The notes under the pieces are model-generated. The model was not told the DNA's origin and made no database searches. It worked only from the letters and a program-made list of their open reading frames with translations. A DNA stretch of 64,000 nt from Capsulimonadaceae bacterium. GTDB lineage: Bacteria > Armatimonadota > Armatimonadia > Armatimonadales > Capsulimonadaceae. This document shows, piece by piece, positions 26,768 through 36,488 of the stretch (positions are counted from its first letter, which is position 1; every line of letters starts with the position of its first letter). The position numbers and the translations under genes are program-made. The stretch is taken from assembly GCA_031292625.1 (NCBI GenBank), contig JARLGU010000060.1:1-64000 (forward strand), read 5' to 3'.

Positions 26768-29700
26768 ATGAACGAAGAGCAAGGATCGCTCGATTACGTT
26801 GATGCCACTGGAGAAAATGCGTTGGCCGAAGCCGAGGCAAGGTACGCTCGCCTAGAGGCCGAATACCAGGGCGTTGTTAAAGAACTCGAAGAAGCGCGCA
26901 GATCGATCGAAACGGTGCAAAGCGACTGGACCTGGGCGGCCGATTTGGCTGAGATCCCGATTTGCTTAATCGACCGGGATTTTCGCGTTCTTCGTTGCAA
27001 CCAGGCTTATCGAAACTCTGCCGGCGCGACCAATGAGCAGATTATCGATCGGCCGTATTTCGACGTCTTTCCGATCGCGCATGGACCGTCGCGCATTTGT
27101 TTGAGGGCGATGGAAACCGGCCTGCCGGGAGATGAAGAGGTCCGAATCGGCAACCTGGTCTATCGATCTCGCGTATTTACCGTTAAGGACACGGACGGCG
27201 CTTTCCGGTTTGCCGTTCACTTTTTCGTCGACATTACGTCGGATAAGCGGGCGCAAGATATGCTCGTCGAATCCCGCGAACTCCTCCAAATCATCGTTGA
27301 AAATACCCCCATCCGCATGTTCTGGAAGGATGCGAACTCCCGCTTTATGGGCTGCAATGCCTTGTTTGCCAAAGACGCCGGCTGCTCCGTGCCGGTCGAA
27401 TTGATTGGTCTGACTGATGCCGACATGCCATGGAAAGAGCAGGCCGGAGCATTTCGCGCCGACGATAAGCTGGTGATGGATTCAGGCATACCGAAGCTCG
27501 CTTACGAAGAACAACAAGTGATCGGGGATGGCAGATCCCTCTGGTGTCGTGTCTCAAAAGTGCCTCTTCGCGATCAAGAAGAGAACGTGATCGGGGTCCT
27601 TGGGATCTACGAGGATATTACGCAGCAGAAGGTGATGGAGGCCGCGCTCAAAGAGAGCGAGGATATGCTGCGGAAGGCGCAGAACATCGCCCACTTCGGA
27701 AGTTGGAAACTTAACCTCTTGACGAGCGAACTCACGCTTTCCGAGGAAACATGCAGGATTTACGAGCTCGAGCCGCAGAGCACTGGGTACACCTTGTACG
27801 ACGTATTAGGCAAGATCCATCCGGACGATTGCGAGAAAGCGGTGAATGCGCATGAAGAATCGAAGGCGCATCTGGATACGTTTTGCAGCGAACATCGCCT
27901 CGTGATGTGCGATGGGCGAGTAAAGTACGTCTGCATGCAATACAAGACGACATTCGATCATAAAGGAGAGCCGCTCTATTCCTACGGAACGGTGCACGAC
28001 GTAACGGAGAGCAAGCTGGCGGAAGTCGAGCTCAGGCGGAGCGAGGAGAAGTATCGCGTCCTCTACGAAGAGTCGATGGACGGTCTCTTTATCACAACGC
28101 CGGACGGGCGAATTGCCGACATGAACAAAATGGGCGTTCAAATGTTCGGCTACCCATCGAAGGAGAGTATGTTCTCGCTCGATCTGGCGACCGATATTTG
28201 GGACGATGCCTCCAGCAGGCAGCGCGTTCTTGAAACGATCAATGAGCGGGGCTTTGCCGAATTCGAAGCCACCGTGAAGAAACGTAACGGCGATCGCATG
28301 ATCGTACACGCCGCAATGACAGCTGTCCGGGGAGACGATGGGGTTGTGGCGTCGTGCCGCGGAATTATGCGGGACATCACGGAACAGAAGCAGGCGGAAC
28401 AGGCTTTACAGGAAAGCGAGGAGAAGTTCCGCTCAATTAGTTTGTCGGCGCAGGATGCCATCATCATGATGGATAGCGACGGTTGTATCTCGTTCTGGAA
28501 TCCTGCCGCCGAAAAGATCCTCGGGTATAGCGCTCAAGAGGTCTTGGGACTGGAACTACACAGCGTTATCGTCTCAAACCGCTTCCATGACGCGTATCGG
28601 CGCGGCTCCGTGGCGTTCAAGATCACGGGCGAAGGGCCCGCAATTGGAAAGACCCTGGAACTCACCGCCATTGCGAAGGGCGGCCGGGAGTTTCCGGTTG
28701 AGATTTCGCTCTCCGCCGTGAGGCGTGGAAATCAATGGCACGCGATTGGGATCCTTCGCGACATCTCGCAGCGCAAGGAACACGAGACGAAGATCAAGGA
28801 GCTCAATACGCTTTTGCTCGCCGTCAGGCGAATCAATGAGCATGTTCTCATCGCGGAAAGCGAAGAGGATCTCTATCAATTCATCTGCAAGACGCTTTCA
28901 AACATGGATCCGGTTCGCGCGGTTTGGATCTGCCGCAAGATGCCCGATTACACGCTTCTGCCCGTCGCTTGGGCTGGAGTCGACGAAGATGACCTGCTCC
29001 GCACCTCGGCGAGATGGGATGAGTCGGCGCTTGGCCGCGGATTGCTCGGAACAGCGACGCGCGAGAATCGAGCGGTTGTTATCCACGACGCGCGGTCGGA
29101 TGCTGCTCTTGCCCCATGGAGGGACCTGGTCTACAAATTGGATGCCAGGTGCGGTGTTGGAATTCCGCTCGTCGTCGATGGCGATGTCATTGGCGGGCTG
29201 GTGATCTACTCAAACCAAGAATCCTATTTTGACGACGAAATCGTGCGGTTCCTGACCGAGGTCGCGGGGGATGCCACGATCGGCGTAAAAACGATGCGGC
29301 TCGATCAGAAACTGCTCTCGACGCTCGACAGCATGCAAAAGTCGCTGCATGGCACGGTTGAGACGATCGCGAGCATGGTCGAATACCGCGATCCCTACAC
29401 CGCGGGCCACGAGAGGCGCGTCGCCCAATTGGCGTGCGCGATCGGCAGGGAGTTGGGACTGCCCGAATACCAAATCGAGGGGCTTCGTGTCGCCAGCTAT
29501 ATTCACGACCTTGGCAAAATCTCCATTCCCGCGGAGATTCTGAGCAAGCCCAGCGCCCTGACTCACATCGAACGGCAATTGGTGATGCAACATGCGCAGG
29601 CGGGATACGATATTCTGAAGAAGATGGAGTTTCCATGGCCGGTTCCAAGAACCGTCCTTCAGCACCACGAGCGTCTCGATGGATCGGGCTATCCGCAAGG

Positions 29701-29914
29701 TCTCAAGGGGGACGATATCATCATGGAAGCCCGCATTGTGGCGGTTGCCGACGTTGTCGAGGCGATGTCGTCGCACCGGCCTTACCGGCCGAGCCTGGGC
29801 GTCCCCGCAGCGCTTTCGGAGATATGCCGCAAGCGGGATACGGCCTTCGACGGGCGGGTCGTCGATGCGTGTTTGGCACTCTTCAATGAGCGCAAATTTC
29901 GATTCGAGGAATGA
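26768..29914 (+). CDS. Multi-PAS, GAF and HD-GYP signalling protein
   Basis: A 1048-aa soluble sensor-effector with no membrane segment. A short coiled coil (about 18-52) is followed by about five PAS/PAC domains, each ending in a D-IT/V-(E/S/Q)-K/R motif (FFVDITSDKRA, IYEDITQQKVM, TVHDVTESKLA, IMRDITEQKQA, ILRDISQRKEH). A GAF domain follows (about 700-850) and then HD-GYP (about 865-1040) with VEYRDPYTAGHERRV, SYIHDLGKI and HHERLDGSGYP. The catalytic signature is complete, so it should hydrolyse cyclic di-GMP. It would couple several small-molecule or redox cues to c-di-GMP removal, which often controls pili and exopolysaccharide. The 261 bp upstream hold no gene. Confidence 0.9.
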   Translation: MNEEQGSLDYVDATGENALAEAEARYARLEAEYQGVVKELEEARRSIETVQSDWTWAADLAEIPICLIDRDFRVLRCNQAYRNSAGATNEQIIDRPYFDVFPIAHGPSRICLRAMETGLPGDEEVRIGNLVYRSRVFTVKDTDGAFRFAVHFFVDITSDKRAQDMLVESRELLQIIVENTPIRMFWKDANSRFMGCNALFAKDAGCSVPVELIGLTDADMPWKEQAGAFRADDKLVMDSGIPKLAYEEQQVIGDGRSLWCRVSKVPLRDQEENVIGVLGIYEDITQQKVMEAALKESEDMLRKAQNIAHFGSWKLNLLTSELTLSEETCRIYELEPQSTGYTLYDVLGKIHPDDCEKAVNAHEESKAHLDTFCSEHRLVMCDGRVKYVCMQYKTTFDHKGEPLYSYGTVHDVTESKLAEVELRRSEEKYRVLYEESMDGLFITTPDGRIADMNKMGVQMFGYPSKESMFSLDLATDIWDDASSRQRVLETINERGFAEFEATVKKRNGDRMIVHAAMTAVRGDDGVVASCRGIMRDITEQKQAEQALQESEEKFRSISLSAQDAIIMMDSDGCISFWNPAAEKILGYSAQEVLGLELHSVIVSNRFHDAYRRGSVAFKITGEGPAIGKTLELTAIAKGGREFPVEISLSAVRRGNQWHAIGILRDISQRKEHETKIKELNTLLLAVRRINEHVLIAESEEDLYQFICKTLSNMDPVRAVWICRKMPDYTLLPVAWAGVDEDDLLRTSARWDESALGRGLLGTATRENRAVVIHDARSDAALAPWRDLVYKLDARCGVGIPLVVDGDVIGGLVIYSNQESYFDDEIVRFLTEVAGDATIGVKTMRLDQKLLSTLDSMQKSLHGTVETIASMVEYRDPYTAGHERRVAQLACAIGRELGLPEYQIEGLRVASYIHDLGKISIPAEILSKPSALTHIERQLVMQHAQAGYDILKKMEFPWPVPRTVLQHHERLDGSGYPQGLKGDDIIMEARIVAVADVVEAMSSHRPYRPSLGVPAALSEICRKRDTAFDGRVVDACLALFNERKFRFEE

Positions 29915-29920
29915 GCGGAC

Positions 29921-29955
29921 GGGAAGAGAGGGAGCGCCGGCAAACCTCTCTTCCC
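29921..29955. terminator. Hairpin between convergent genes
   Basis: GGGAAGAGAGG (29921-29931) pairs perfectly with CCTCTCTTCCC (29945-29955) across a 13-nt loop. It lies 6 bp after the HD-GYP stop and before the convergent URO-D-like gene. There is no T run, so its efficiency as an intrinsic terminator is uncertain. Confidence 0.6.
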
Positions 29956-29993
29956 GCTAGACGAATAAGGCGTTGTCTCCTCCGCGATCTCGC

Positions 29994-31013
29994 CTATTTG
30001 CCCGTGAACTCCTCCCACGCCTCGAACACGGCGTGACCCTGTGCAATATTTGTCATCATCTCAAACTGCGCGATGACGCCGCCCGCCGGGCTGTACAGGT
30101 TGTCAACGACGCGGCGAACCGCGGCGCGAGCGTCTTCCGGGTTGTCGCTCGCGAGGACGTGCTGGCGATCGATTTCCCCCCAGAACGTGATCTTCCCGGC
30201 GTGCTTCTTGCCGATCTCCTCGATATTCATGCAAAAGAGCTGGCTGTTGACGGCATCGACTCCGATCTCGATGAGATCGTCGTAGATGCTTTCGATATGT
30301 CCGTCGGAGTGCATGAAAATCTTTTTGCCGTGAGCCCGCGCGATCTGCGCATATTGGGCGTAAAGCGGCTTGAACAACCGTCGCCACTGCGCCGGCGAGA
30401 TGAGCAGGGAGCGTTGCGATCCCCAGTCGTCCATAAAGCTCAGCGCGTCGACATCGGTGCGCGCCCACGCTTCCATTTCGGTCACGTAAAAGCCGTGGAC
30501 GATCTCGATCAGGCGCTTGAGCTCATCGGATTCTTCGGCAATGTCCATGTAGAGGTTTTCTGTTCCGCGCAGGAACTGCATGCGCTCGAACGGCCTTGCG
30601 CATGCGCCCATCATCACGAATTGGCCGGACGCCCTACAGAACGCATTGACCGCGTCGCGGTCGAATTCGAGCGCCTCGACCGGCGGGCGAACACTCTCCA
30701 GACGATTCCAGTCGGAGATGAACGGCTGCTTGACCTCGCCTATCCGGCCGGGACTGACGCTGACGAACTCGCATCCCCATTCATCGCGATACTTTCCAAC
30801 CTTGTACGCGTCCCCCGAACAGAGCGCCGCGAGAGCCGGGTTGTTGACTGGCGGGCCCGTGATGTCCGCCGGCCATCGATCGAGAAACGCCTTGATGATC
30901 GCCTCGTCGTTTTCGAGCCAGACCGCCGGAAGAAGCCAAACTTGTCGCGGGACTCGGTCCGGGTGATTGAATTCGAGTGTGCGCATTACGCGCTCTCGGG
31001 AAGTCATTGACAT
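29994..31013 (-). CDS. Uroporphyrinogen decarboxylase-like protein (corrinoid methyltransferase type)
   Basis: A 339-aa TIM-barrel protein of the URO-D superfamily. The opening MTSRERVMRTLEFNHPDRVPR is typical of the URO-D-like group found next to catabolic genes, distinct from HemE. Other features: DALSFMDDWGSQRSLLISP, KKIFMHSDGHIESIYDDLIEIGVDAVN and ITFWGEIDRQHVL. Members act as corrinoid-dependent methyltransferases or on unknown substrates; the reaction here is not known. The PhyH gene ends 34 bp upstream on the same strand, and the pair is divergent from an AraC regulator. The start could be Met1 or Met3; neither has a strong ribosome binding site. Confidence 0.8.
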   Translation of the reverse strand: MSMTSRERVMRTLEFNHPDRVPRQVWLLPAVWLENDEAIIKAFLDRWPADITGPPVNNPALAALCSGDAYKVGKYRDEWGCEFVSVSPGRIGEVKQPFISDWNRLESVRPPVEALEFDRDAVNAFCRASGQFVMMGACARPFERMQFLRGTENLYMDIAEESDELKRLIEIVHGFYVTEMEAWARTDVDALSFMDDWGSQRSLLISPAQWRRLFKPLYAQYAQIARAHGKKIFMHSDGHIESIYDDLIEIGVDAVNSQLFCMNIEEIGKKHAGKITFWGEIDRQHVLASDNPEDARAAVRRVVDNLYSPAGGVIAQFEMMTNIAQGHAVFEAWEEFTGK

Positions 31014-31046
31014 CGTGTAATCCTACTTTGCGTTGTGATGAATATG

Positions 31047-31847
31047 TTACAACCGGCCGTGTATGACCGGGCAGATATCAAGGTCGGCGATATGCTTCGT
31101 GAGTCCGTCGCGCAGGTGGTCCGCCGGTTTCGATCGCTCGGTTCGCATATGGATGGCCAGACTGCGGCGCGGATGTCCGGATCGGTTAGGCCCCGATCCG
31201 TGCAGCGTCAGGTCGTCGTGGAAGCTGACGCCGCCTGACGGAAGAATCGCGAGCCGCTCCCGCCACTCTTTGCCCTCGGGAGCCGCGAAGCCTTGCCTTT
31301 GCGAGTCGAGATCCTGTGCGAAGAAATCGCCGCCGGAGACGTTCGGCCATTCGTGCGATCCGGGGACGAACCGCATGGGACCGCTCGCCTCATCGACGTC
31401 GGAAAGCGCGAGCCAAGCGGTAAACAGATCGCTGCCCTGTTCCCAGGCCCCCCAGTATGTCCGGTCACGGTGCCAGCCCACGGATGTCGCTGCTGTCAGT
31501 GATGCCGTCGTCGATGGCTTGTAGAGAAGTTGCACCCACCAAACCTGAACCATCGATGCGCCTGTGACATGCGCGGCAAGCTCGCCGAGGCGCGTATCGC
31601 TGACGAGAGCGCGGATCGCACTGTCCGCCATTTGCGGCATTTCGATTTTGCACAGCTTATCGGGATCATCGCCCGGGTTCCATGGCGACGCCTCTGGCGG
31701 CGTCCCTGTGTCGTACTCGCCGCGCCTGATTGCGTCCATGCCCCGAACGCCGCGTTCGATCTGCTCCGCCGTGAAGATTGGGACGGAATGTACGTAGAAT
31801 CCGTCTCCTGCATATTGCAGCGCTTTGTCCTTGATTGTCGTATCCAT
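31047..31847 (-). CDS. Phytanoyl-CoA dioxygenase (PhyH) family protein
   Basis: A 266-aa non-haem Fe(II)/2-oxoglutarate dioxygenase. The facial triad is visible as GWHRDRTYW (HxD) and the distal His in DDLTLHGSGPNRS, whose Arg would hold 2-oxoglutarate. GPMRFVPGSHEWP is also typical of the fold. The substrate is unknown. Two ATGs lie close together (31853 and 31847); AAGGAG is 8 nt before the second and only 2 nt before the first, so 31847 is chosen. It is the first gene of the pair with the URO-D-like protein, and the AraC regulator at 31999 starts about 150 bp away in the other direction. Confidence 0.8.
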   Translation of the reverse strand: MDTTIKDKALQYAGDGFYVHSVPIFTAEQIERGVRGMDAIRRGEYDTGTPPEASPWNPGDDPDKLCKIEMPQMADSAIRALVSDTRLGELAAHVTGASMVQVWWVQLLYKPSTTASLTAATSVGWHRDRTYWGAWEQGSDLFTAWLALSDVDEASGPMRFVPGSHEWPNVSGGDFFAQDLDSQRQGFAAPEGKEWRERLAILPSGGVSFHDDLTLHGSGPNRSGHPRRSLAIHMRTERSKPADHLRDGLTKHIADLDICPVIHGRL

Positions 31848-31984
31848 GGTCATCGCTCCTTTTTCTTCGATTGGCCTGGTCGATAGCAGACTGATTTGAT
31901 GCTCCAATCCTACCAGAGAGCCCGATGCGCGGCGTCAACGATGTGCGTGCTTATGTTCATAATATGATGAGCGACGATCATGTT

Positions 31985-31998
31985 TGGTACAATACGTT
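31985..31998 (+). promoter_or_regulatory. Extended -10 promoter adjoining the AraC start
   Basis: TGGTACAAT (31985-31993) is an extended -10 element, and just 5 nt separate it from ATG 31999. The transcript would begin at the start codon. No clear -35 box. Confidence 0.4.
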
Positions 31999-32874
31999 AT
32001 GCAGTTGATGCATCTACCGAGCTTACTGGCAGGTTTCCATGGCGAAGCGCCTGATCCAGCCGTTCCCGAGTTGCACCGGGCTGGAGAGGAGTGGCTGCCG
32101 GGCAATCAAGGGATTTCAGCGCATTCGCACGACGACTGGGAGCTGTACTTGCAGGTCGATGGCGTATCCCACTGGGAGGGTGACGACAGGCGGATCGTTT
32201 TGTCGCCGGGGGCCTTGTTTCTGCCGCAGCCCGGCGCGACACACGTTTTGATTGGAGACCGGCGCGAACGGCATCACTTCATTTTCGCCGGGATCGATAT
32301 TGACACGGTGCTCGCGCGGATGCCTGAGCTTGCGCCGGCCTGGCGTCAGAACGCGATTGTGGTGCAGGAGAATGCGGGCAGTTTGCTTGCTCCATTCCGC
32401 CTCCTGGTGCGCGAGGTCGCCCTCAAGCAGCCGTTCCGCTCGGCCGGTCTGCGCGCCGCTCTCGACGCCGTGGTCATCGAAGCGTCGCGGCTGATCGCTC
32501 CCCGGGAGAATCCGACACTCTTCATGCCGTCCCATCAGGCGGTGGCGCGGGCGAAGACGCTGATCGAAACGCAGCCGCACCTCGCTTGGAAACTCAGCGA
32601 TCTCGCGCAGGCATCCGGCATTTCGCCCAGCCGCCTGATGCAGCTCTTTACGCAGGAAGTCGGCATTCCGCCGCGCCAACTCCTGCTGCAGGTGCGAATC
32701 GCCCGCGCAACCGAGATGCTGCAGACCACCGATACGCCGATTACGGGCATCGCGATGGATCTAGGTTTCGCGTCCAGCCAGCATTTCGCCGTCGTCTTCC
32801 GCCGTCACGCCGGAGAAACCGCGACTGCGTTTCGGGCGCGGACGAGGCGTGCGCGGGAGGGCAGGGGACCATGA
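31999..32874 (+). CDS. AraC-family transcriptional regulator
   Basis: A 291-aa regulator with an N-terminal cupin-like sensing domain (ISAHSHDDWELYLQVDGVS ... LSPGALFLPQPGATHVL, with His residues of a metal or ligand pocket). The C-terminal AraC DNA-binding domain comprises WKLSDLAQASGISPSRLMQLF and ITGIAMDLGFASSQHFAVVFRRHAGETATAFR. It is divergent from the PhyH/URO-D-like pair and probably activates it. The ATG at 31999 is used; the in-frame upstream start at 31984 would lie inside the promoter. Confidence 0.85.
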   Translation: MQLMHLPSLLAGFHGEAPDPAVPELHRAGEEWLPGNQGISAHSHDDWELYLQVDGVSHWEGDDRRIVLSPGALFLPQPGATHVLIGDRRERHHFIFAGIDIDTVLARMPELAPAWRQNAIVVQENAGSLLAPFRLLVREVALKQPFRSAGLRAALDAVVIEASRLIAPRENPTLFMPSHQAVARAKTLIETQPHLAWKLSDLAQASGISPSRLMQLFTQEVGIPPRQLLLQVRIARATEMLQTTDTPITGIAMDLGFASSQHFAVVFRRHAGETATAFRARTRRAREGRGP

Positions 32875-32943
32875 AGGCAGATGGTTCGGCTTTGGCGCGC
32901 GCTGCCCTTGGCGTTTAGCGTCCTTGTCCGCAAAGTTTCCAAA

Positions 32944-33534
32944 CTACCCGGCCGCTAATGCCGCGTCGATCAACTGCTCGACTGCGCTTCTCGCGGCCGC
33001 AACCGCCGCGCAAGCCGAGCCCATCTGGGCGTGAGCCGATGCTCCGTCGAGCAAGAGGCAGATCTGCTCGGTCAGCAGATCCGTGTGCGCGACACCGAGC
33101 TTGGCGATCGCGCCAGCGATTTCGCTGCGCACCAATGACTTGCAGCTGAGAGCAACCGCCAGATTCCTCGAATCCTGGTCCGGGTTCTCGACAACCGCAT
33201 TGAAGAACGGGCATCCTCGATATCCGTCGCCCTGAATAATCCTTGCCTGCCAGTCCATGATCGCAAGCACCCGGTCGCGCGGTGAAGATGTTTCGTCGCC
33301 GAGCACGGCCGAAAGAGAAGCCGTCACGCGTTCAGCCCAATCCTGTAAAACCGCATCCACCAGCGCTTCCTTGCTTGGGAAGTGGTTGTACAGTGTCATT
33401 CGTGCGACATCCGCTGCTTCGATTACGGCGTCAATCCCCGTCGCTCGAATGCCGTTCCGATAGAACAGATCCGATGCAGCCGCAACGATCCTGTTTTTCG
33501 CGGTCAATTTAACTGGTGAAGTCTCGGATTTCAT
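32944..33534 (-). CDS. TetR-family transcriptional regulator
   Basis: A 196-aa repressor. The N-terminal HTH is canonical: RIVAAASDLFYRNGIRATGIDAVIEAADVARMTLYNHFPSKEALV. The C-terminal ligand domain includes DGYRGCPFFNAVVENPD, a pattern seen in the AcuR/YcdC-like group of TetR proteins. It is divergent from an SDR gene, whose leader contains a perfect 20-bp palindrome. GAGG lies just upstream of the ATG. The expected role is to repress the SDR gene until a reactive small molecule binds; the ligand is unknown. Confidence 0.9.
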   Translation of the reverse strand: MKSETSPVKLTAKNRIVAAASDLFYRNGIRATGIDAVIEAADVARMTLYNHFPSKEALVDAVLQDWAERVTASLSAVLGDETSSPRDRVLAIMDWQARIIQGDGYRGCPFFNAVVENPDQDSRNLAVALSCKSLVRSEIAGAIAKLGVAHTDLLTEQICLLLDGASAHAQMGSACAAVAAARSAVEQLIDAALAAG

Positions 33535-33620
33535 GCCTCGTTACTTTCGTCATGGCAATGATACCAAAAATACGACTATTGTTAGAGGAACAAAGTTCAA
33601 CACGTCTCTGTTCCGGAAAG

Positions 33621-33640
33621 TAGATAGGTCGTTCTATCTA
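33621..33640. promoter_or_regulatory. TetR-type operator
   Basis: TAGATAG (33621-33627) and CTATCTA (33634-33640) form a perfect inverted repeat with a 6-bp centre, typical in size for TetR-family operators. It lies between the TetR gene (start 33534) and the SDR start (33659), close enough to the latter to block its transcription. Confidence 0.75.
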
Positions 33641-33658
33641 AATTCAGGAAGGATGGAT

Positions 33659-34411
33659 ATGATGTCAACTCAGTTCGAAGGCAAAACAGTTATTGTAACC
33701 GGCGGCAACTCCGGTATCGGGCAGGCTACAGCCGTGGCGTTTGCCTCGGCAGGCGCAAAGGTCATTGTTACGGGGCGCCGGCAGGCGGCGGTGGACGAGA
33801 CCGCGCGACTGCATCCCGGCATTGTCGGGCTTGTCGCCGACGTCACTTTGCCAAGCGATGCAAAGCGGGTTGCCGCTACGGCGATCGAGGTCGGCGGTGG
33901 TGTGGACGTTCTCGTCAACAACGCCGGTATTGCACAGTTTGAACCGCTGGCGGATTTGAGTATTGAAAACTCGCGGAGCCAGTTTGAAACAAACGTGATT
34001 GGACTAATCGCAGTATCTCAAGCCGCTCTCGGCTCACTTTTGGAGCGCAAAGGCTCGATTGTCAATATCAGCAGCGTTGTTGGCAACGACCCGCTGGAGG
34101 GGGCATCGGTTTATTCCGCGACGAAGGCCGCCGTGAACGCCCTGACAAAGGCTTGGGCAAAGGAGCTGGCCGGCTCTGGAGTTCGCGTGAATGCAATAGC
34201 GCCGGGACCGATCGACACGCCGATCTTCGGTAAGAGCGGTCTACCCGAAGAACAAATCGAGGCGTTCAAGACCGATATTTCCGGGAGAGTTCCGCTCGGG
34301 CGGATCGGACGCGCATCGGAGGTTGCGGAGTGGGTACTGCACCTTGCTTCGCCGTCCGCGACATGGATTACCGGGCAGATCTTTGGCGTAGATGGGGGCC
34401 TCGGCGCGTGA
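33659..34411 (+). CDS. Short-chain dehydrogenase/reductase
   Basis: A 250-aa classical SDR using NAD(P)H. Cofactor motif TGGNSGIG (TGxxxGIG), structural NNAG, catalytic Ser in IVNISSVVG, and YSATK (YxxxK). The C-terminus VDGGLGA is typical. Several ATGs occur at 33653-33662; AGGAAGG at 33645-33651 best fits 33659 or 33662. It is controlled in all likelihood by the divergent TetR protein. The acidic or basic residue that would decide NAD versus NADP is in VTGRRQAAVDE; the Arg-Arg pair suggests NADP(H). Substrate unknown. Confidence 0.88.
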   Translation: MMSTQFEGKTVIVTGGNSGIGQATAVAFASAGAKVIVTGRRQAAVDETARLHPGIVGLVADVTLPSDAKRVAATAIEVGGGVDVLVNNAGIAQFEPLADLSIENSRSQFETNVIGLIAVSQAALGSLLERKGSIVNISSVVGNDPLEGASVYSATKAAVNALTKAWAKELAGSGVRVNAIAPGPIDTPIFGKSGLPEEQIEAFKTDISGRVPLGRIGRASEVAEWVLHLASPSATWITGQIFGVDGGLGA

Positions 34412-34464
34412 TGTCTCGACACGCGCCCACAGGCTGATTCCGCGGGAGCGCCTATAAGTGCGCC

Positions 34465-34503
34465 GCCCCCTCATCGCCCAGCAATGCGGATGGATGAGGG
34501 GGC
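34465..34503. terminator. Hairpin between convergent SDR and ilvD genes
   Basis: GCCCCCTCATC (34465-34475) pairs perfectly with GATGAGGGGGC (34493-34503) across a 17-nt loop. It lies midway between two convergent stops and may serve both. No long T run follows. Confidence 0.6.
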
Positions 34504-34518
34504 ACACTAGGTTTGCGC

Positions 34519-36222
34519 CTACCCTTTCAGCACCGCGCCCTGGCTGCCGGAGGTGACGATCTTCTGGTAGCGTCCCAGCCAGCCGTAGTTGAGACGCGGG
34601 GCGGGAGGCGTCCAGGACTTACGGCGCTCAGCGAATTCGGCGTCGGTGAGCTTGACGTCTATGCGCCGCTTCGGGATGTCGATCACGATGCGGTCGCCGT
34701 CTTTGACGAGGCCGATCGGGCCGCCGACCGCGGCTTCGGGGCTTACGTGGCCGATCGATCCGCCGCGGGTGGCTCCGCTAAAGCGGCCGTCGGTGATCAG
34801 TGCGACCTTCTCGCCCAGTCCGCGTCCGGCGATTCGGCTGGTCGGACCGAGCATTTCCTGCATGCCGGGACCGCCCTTAGGACCCTCGTAGCGAATGACG
34901 ACGACGTGACCCGCCTTAACCTTGCCGCCATCGATGGCCGTGACAGCCTCCTCCTGGCTGTCAAAGCAGATCGCCTCGCCCTGGAAGGTCAGCATCGACG
35001 GCGCGACTCCCGCGGCCTTGATCACCGCGCCTTCGGGAGCGAGGTTGCCGAAGAGGATCGCGAGACCGCCGGTTTTCGAGTAGGCGTTCTCGACTGAGTG
35101 AATGACCTTGTCATCGAGGATCTTTGCGTCCGCGACGTTTTCGCCGAGCGTCTTGCCCGTCACGGTTGGGCGATTGACGTTGAGCAGTCCCGGGATGCGC
35201 GAGATCTCCTTCAGGATTGCGCTGATACCGCCGGCATGCGCAATATCCTCCATGTGGTATTGCAGACCGGTCGCCGGGTCCGCTTTGCTTGGCGCGACCT
35301 TGCAGATGTTTGGCACGCGGTCCGAAAGGCTGTTGATGCGGGCGAGGTCGTAATCGACCCCTGCTTCATATGCAACCGCCAGCGTGTGCAGGACGGTATT
35401 TGTCGAGCCGCCCATCGCCATATCGAGGATGAGCGCATTATCGAGGCTTTCCTGCGTGACGATATCGCGAGGCTTGAGGTCCAGGCGGATCAGCTCTAGG
35501 ATCTGCGCTCCTGCGCGGCGGTAGAGGGCGACGCGCTCCGGGTTGAACTTATCGCGCGTTCCAGCGAGGATCGATCCGTTGCCGGGCAAAGCGAGACCGA
35601 TGGCTTCGTTGAGGCAGTTCATGCTGTTGGCGGTGAACATGCCGGAACAGGAGCCGCAGGTTGGGCAGGCGAGACGCTCGAGCTTCTCAAGCTGTTCGCC
35701 GGTCATCTTGTCCGCCATGTATGCGCCGACGCCCTCGAATACAGTGGTTAGGTCTAGCGATGAGCCATCGTCGCCTTTGCCAGCCGCCATTGGCCCGCCG
35801 GAGACGAAGATCGTCGGAATGTTGACCCGGAGCGCTCCCATCATCATGCCGGGAACGATCTTGTCGCAGTTGGGGATGCACACGAGGCCGTCGAAGCAGT
35901 GTGCTCGCACCATCGTCTCGACGCTGTCGGCGATCAATTCGCGCGACGGCAAGCTGTACTTCATGCCGTCGTGTCCCATGGCGATCCCGTCGTCGACGCC
36001 GATTGTGTTGAACTCGAACGGAACGCCGCCCGCCTCTCGAATGGCGTCCTTGACGATCTCGCCGACCTTGTTAAGATGGACGTGCCCTGGGATAATCTCA
36101 ATGAACGAATTGCAGACGCCGATGAATGGCTTGTGCATATCGGCATCGGAGACGCCCGCCGCGCGCAGCAGCGAGCGATGCGGGGCTCGGTCGTAACCGG
36201 CTTTGATTGTGTCTGATCGCAT
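34519..36222 (-). CDS. ilvD: Dihydroxy-acid dehydratase
   Basis: A 567-aa Fe-S enzyme of branched-chain amino acid synthesis that converts 2,3-dihydroxy-isovalerate and -methylvalerate to 2-oxo acids. Characteristic segments: [37 protein letters not shown], cluster Cys in [11 protein letters not shown] and [19 protein letters not shown], and the C-terminal [22 protein letters not shown]. Length and residues fit the bacterial 2Fe-2S or 4Fe-4S type. It stands alone here without other ilv or leu genes. The leader (about 70 nt from a TAGAAT-like -10) shows no recognised attenuator. Convergent with the SDR gene. Confidence 0.95.
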   Translation of the reverse strand: MRSDTIKAGYDRAPHRSLLRAAGVSDADMHKPFIGVCNSFIEIIPGHVHLNKVGEIVKDAIREAGGVPFEFNTIGVDDGIAMGHDGMKYSLPSRELIADSVETMVRAHCFDGLVCIPNCDKIVPGMMMGALRVNIPTIFVSGGPMAAGKGDDGSSLDLTTVFEGVGAYMADKMTGEQLEKLERLACPTCGSCSGMFTANSMNCLNEAIGLALPGNGSILAGTRDKFNPERVALYRRAGAQILELIRLDLKPRDIVTQESLDNALILDMAMGGSTNTVLHTLAVAYEAGVDYDLARINSLSDRVPNICKVAPSKADPATGLQYHMEDIAHAGGISAILKEISRIPGLLNVNRPTVTGKTLGENVADAKILDDKVIHSVENAYSKTGGLAILFGNLAPEGAVIKAAGVAPSMLTFQGEAICFDSQEEAVTAIDGGKVKAGHVVVIRYEGPKGGPGMQEMLGPTSRIAGRGLGEKVALITDGRFSGATRGGSIGHVSPEAAVGGPIGLVKDGDRIVIDIPKRRIDVKLTDAEFAERRKSWTPPAPRLNYGWLGRYQKIVTSGSQGAVLKG

Positions 36223-36488
36223 GGTCTAATTCTTTCATGCGCGCGGCTCACGGTGACGAGGACGTGCGCAGCTAGGGTTTACGTGACGCTTTATTCTACC
36301 CCAGCACGCCGGGATGGGGCTTGGCTGCTTGCGGACCGGCGAACCTGCAAGACTACTCATGGCGCAAACGAAGGGATGCTGCCGCTCCCATCCGGTCGAT
36401 AAATTCTATTTCTTCGCAATTTTGAAAAGGAGATCAGTGCGTACGGCGACAGCGTTCTCGTCCGTGGCATAATCTTAGGAGATCCGCT

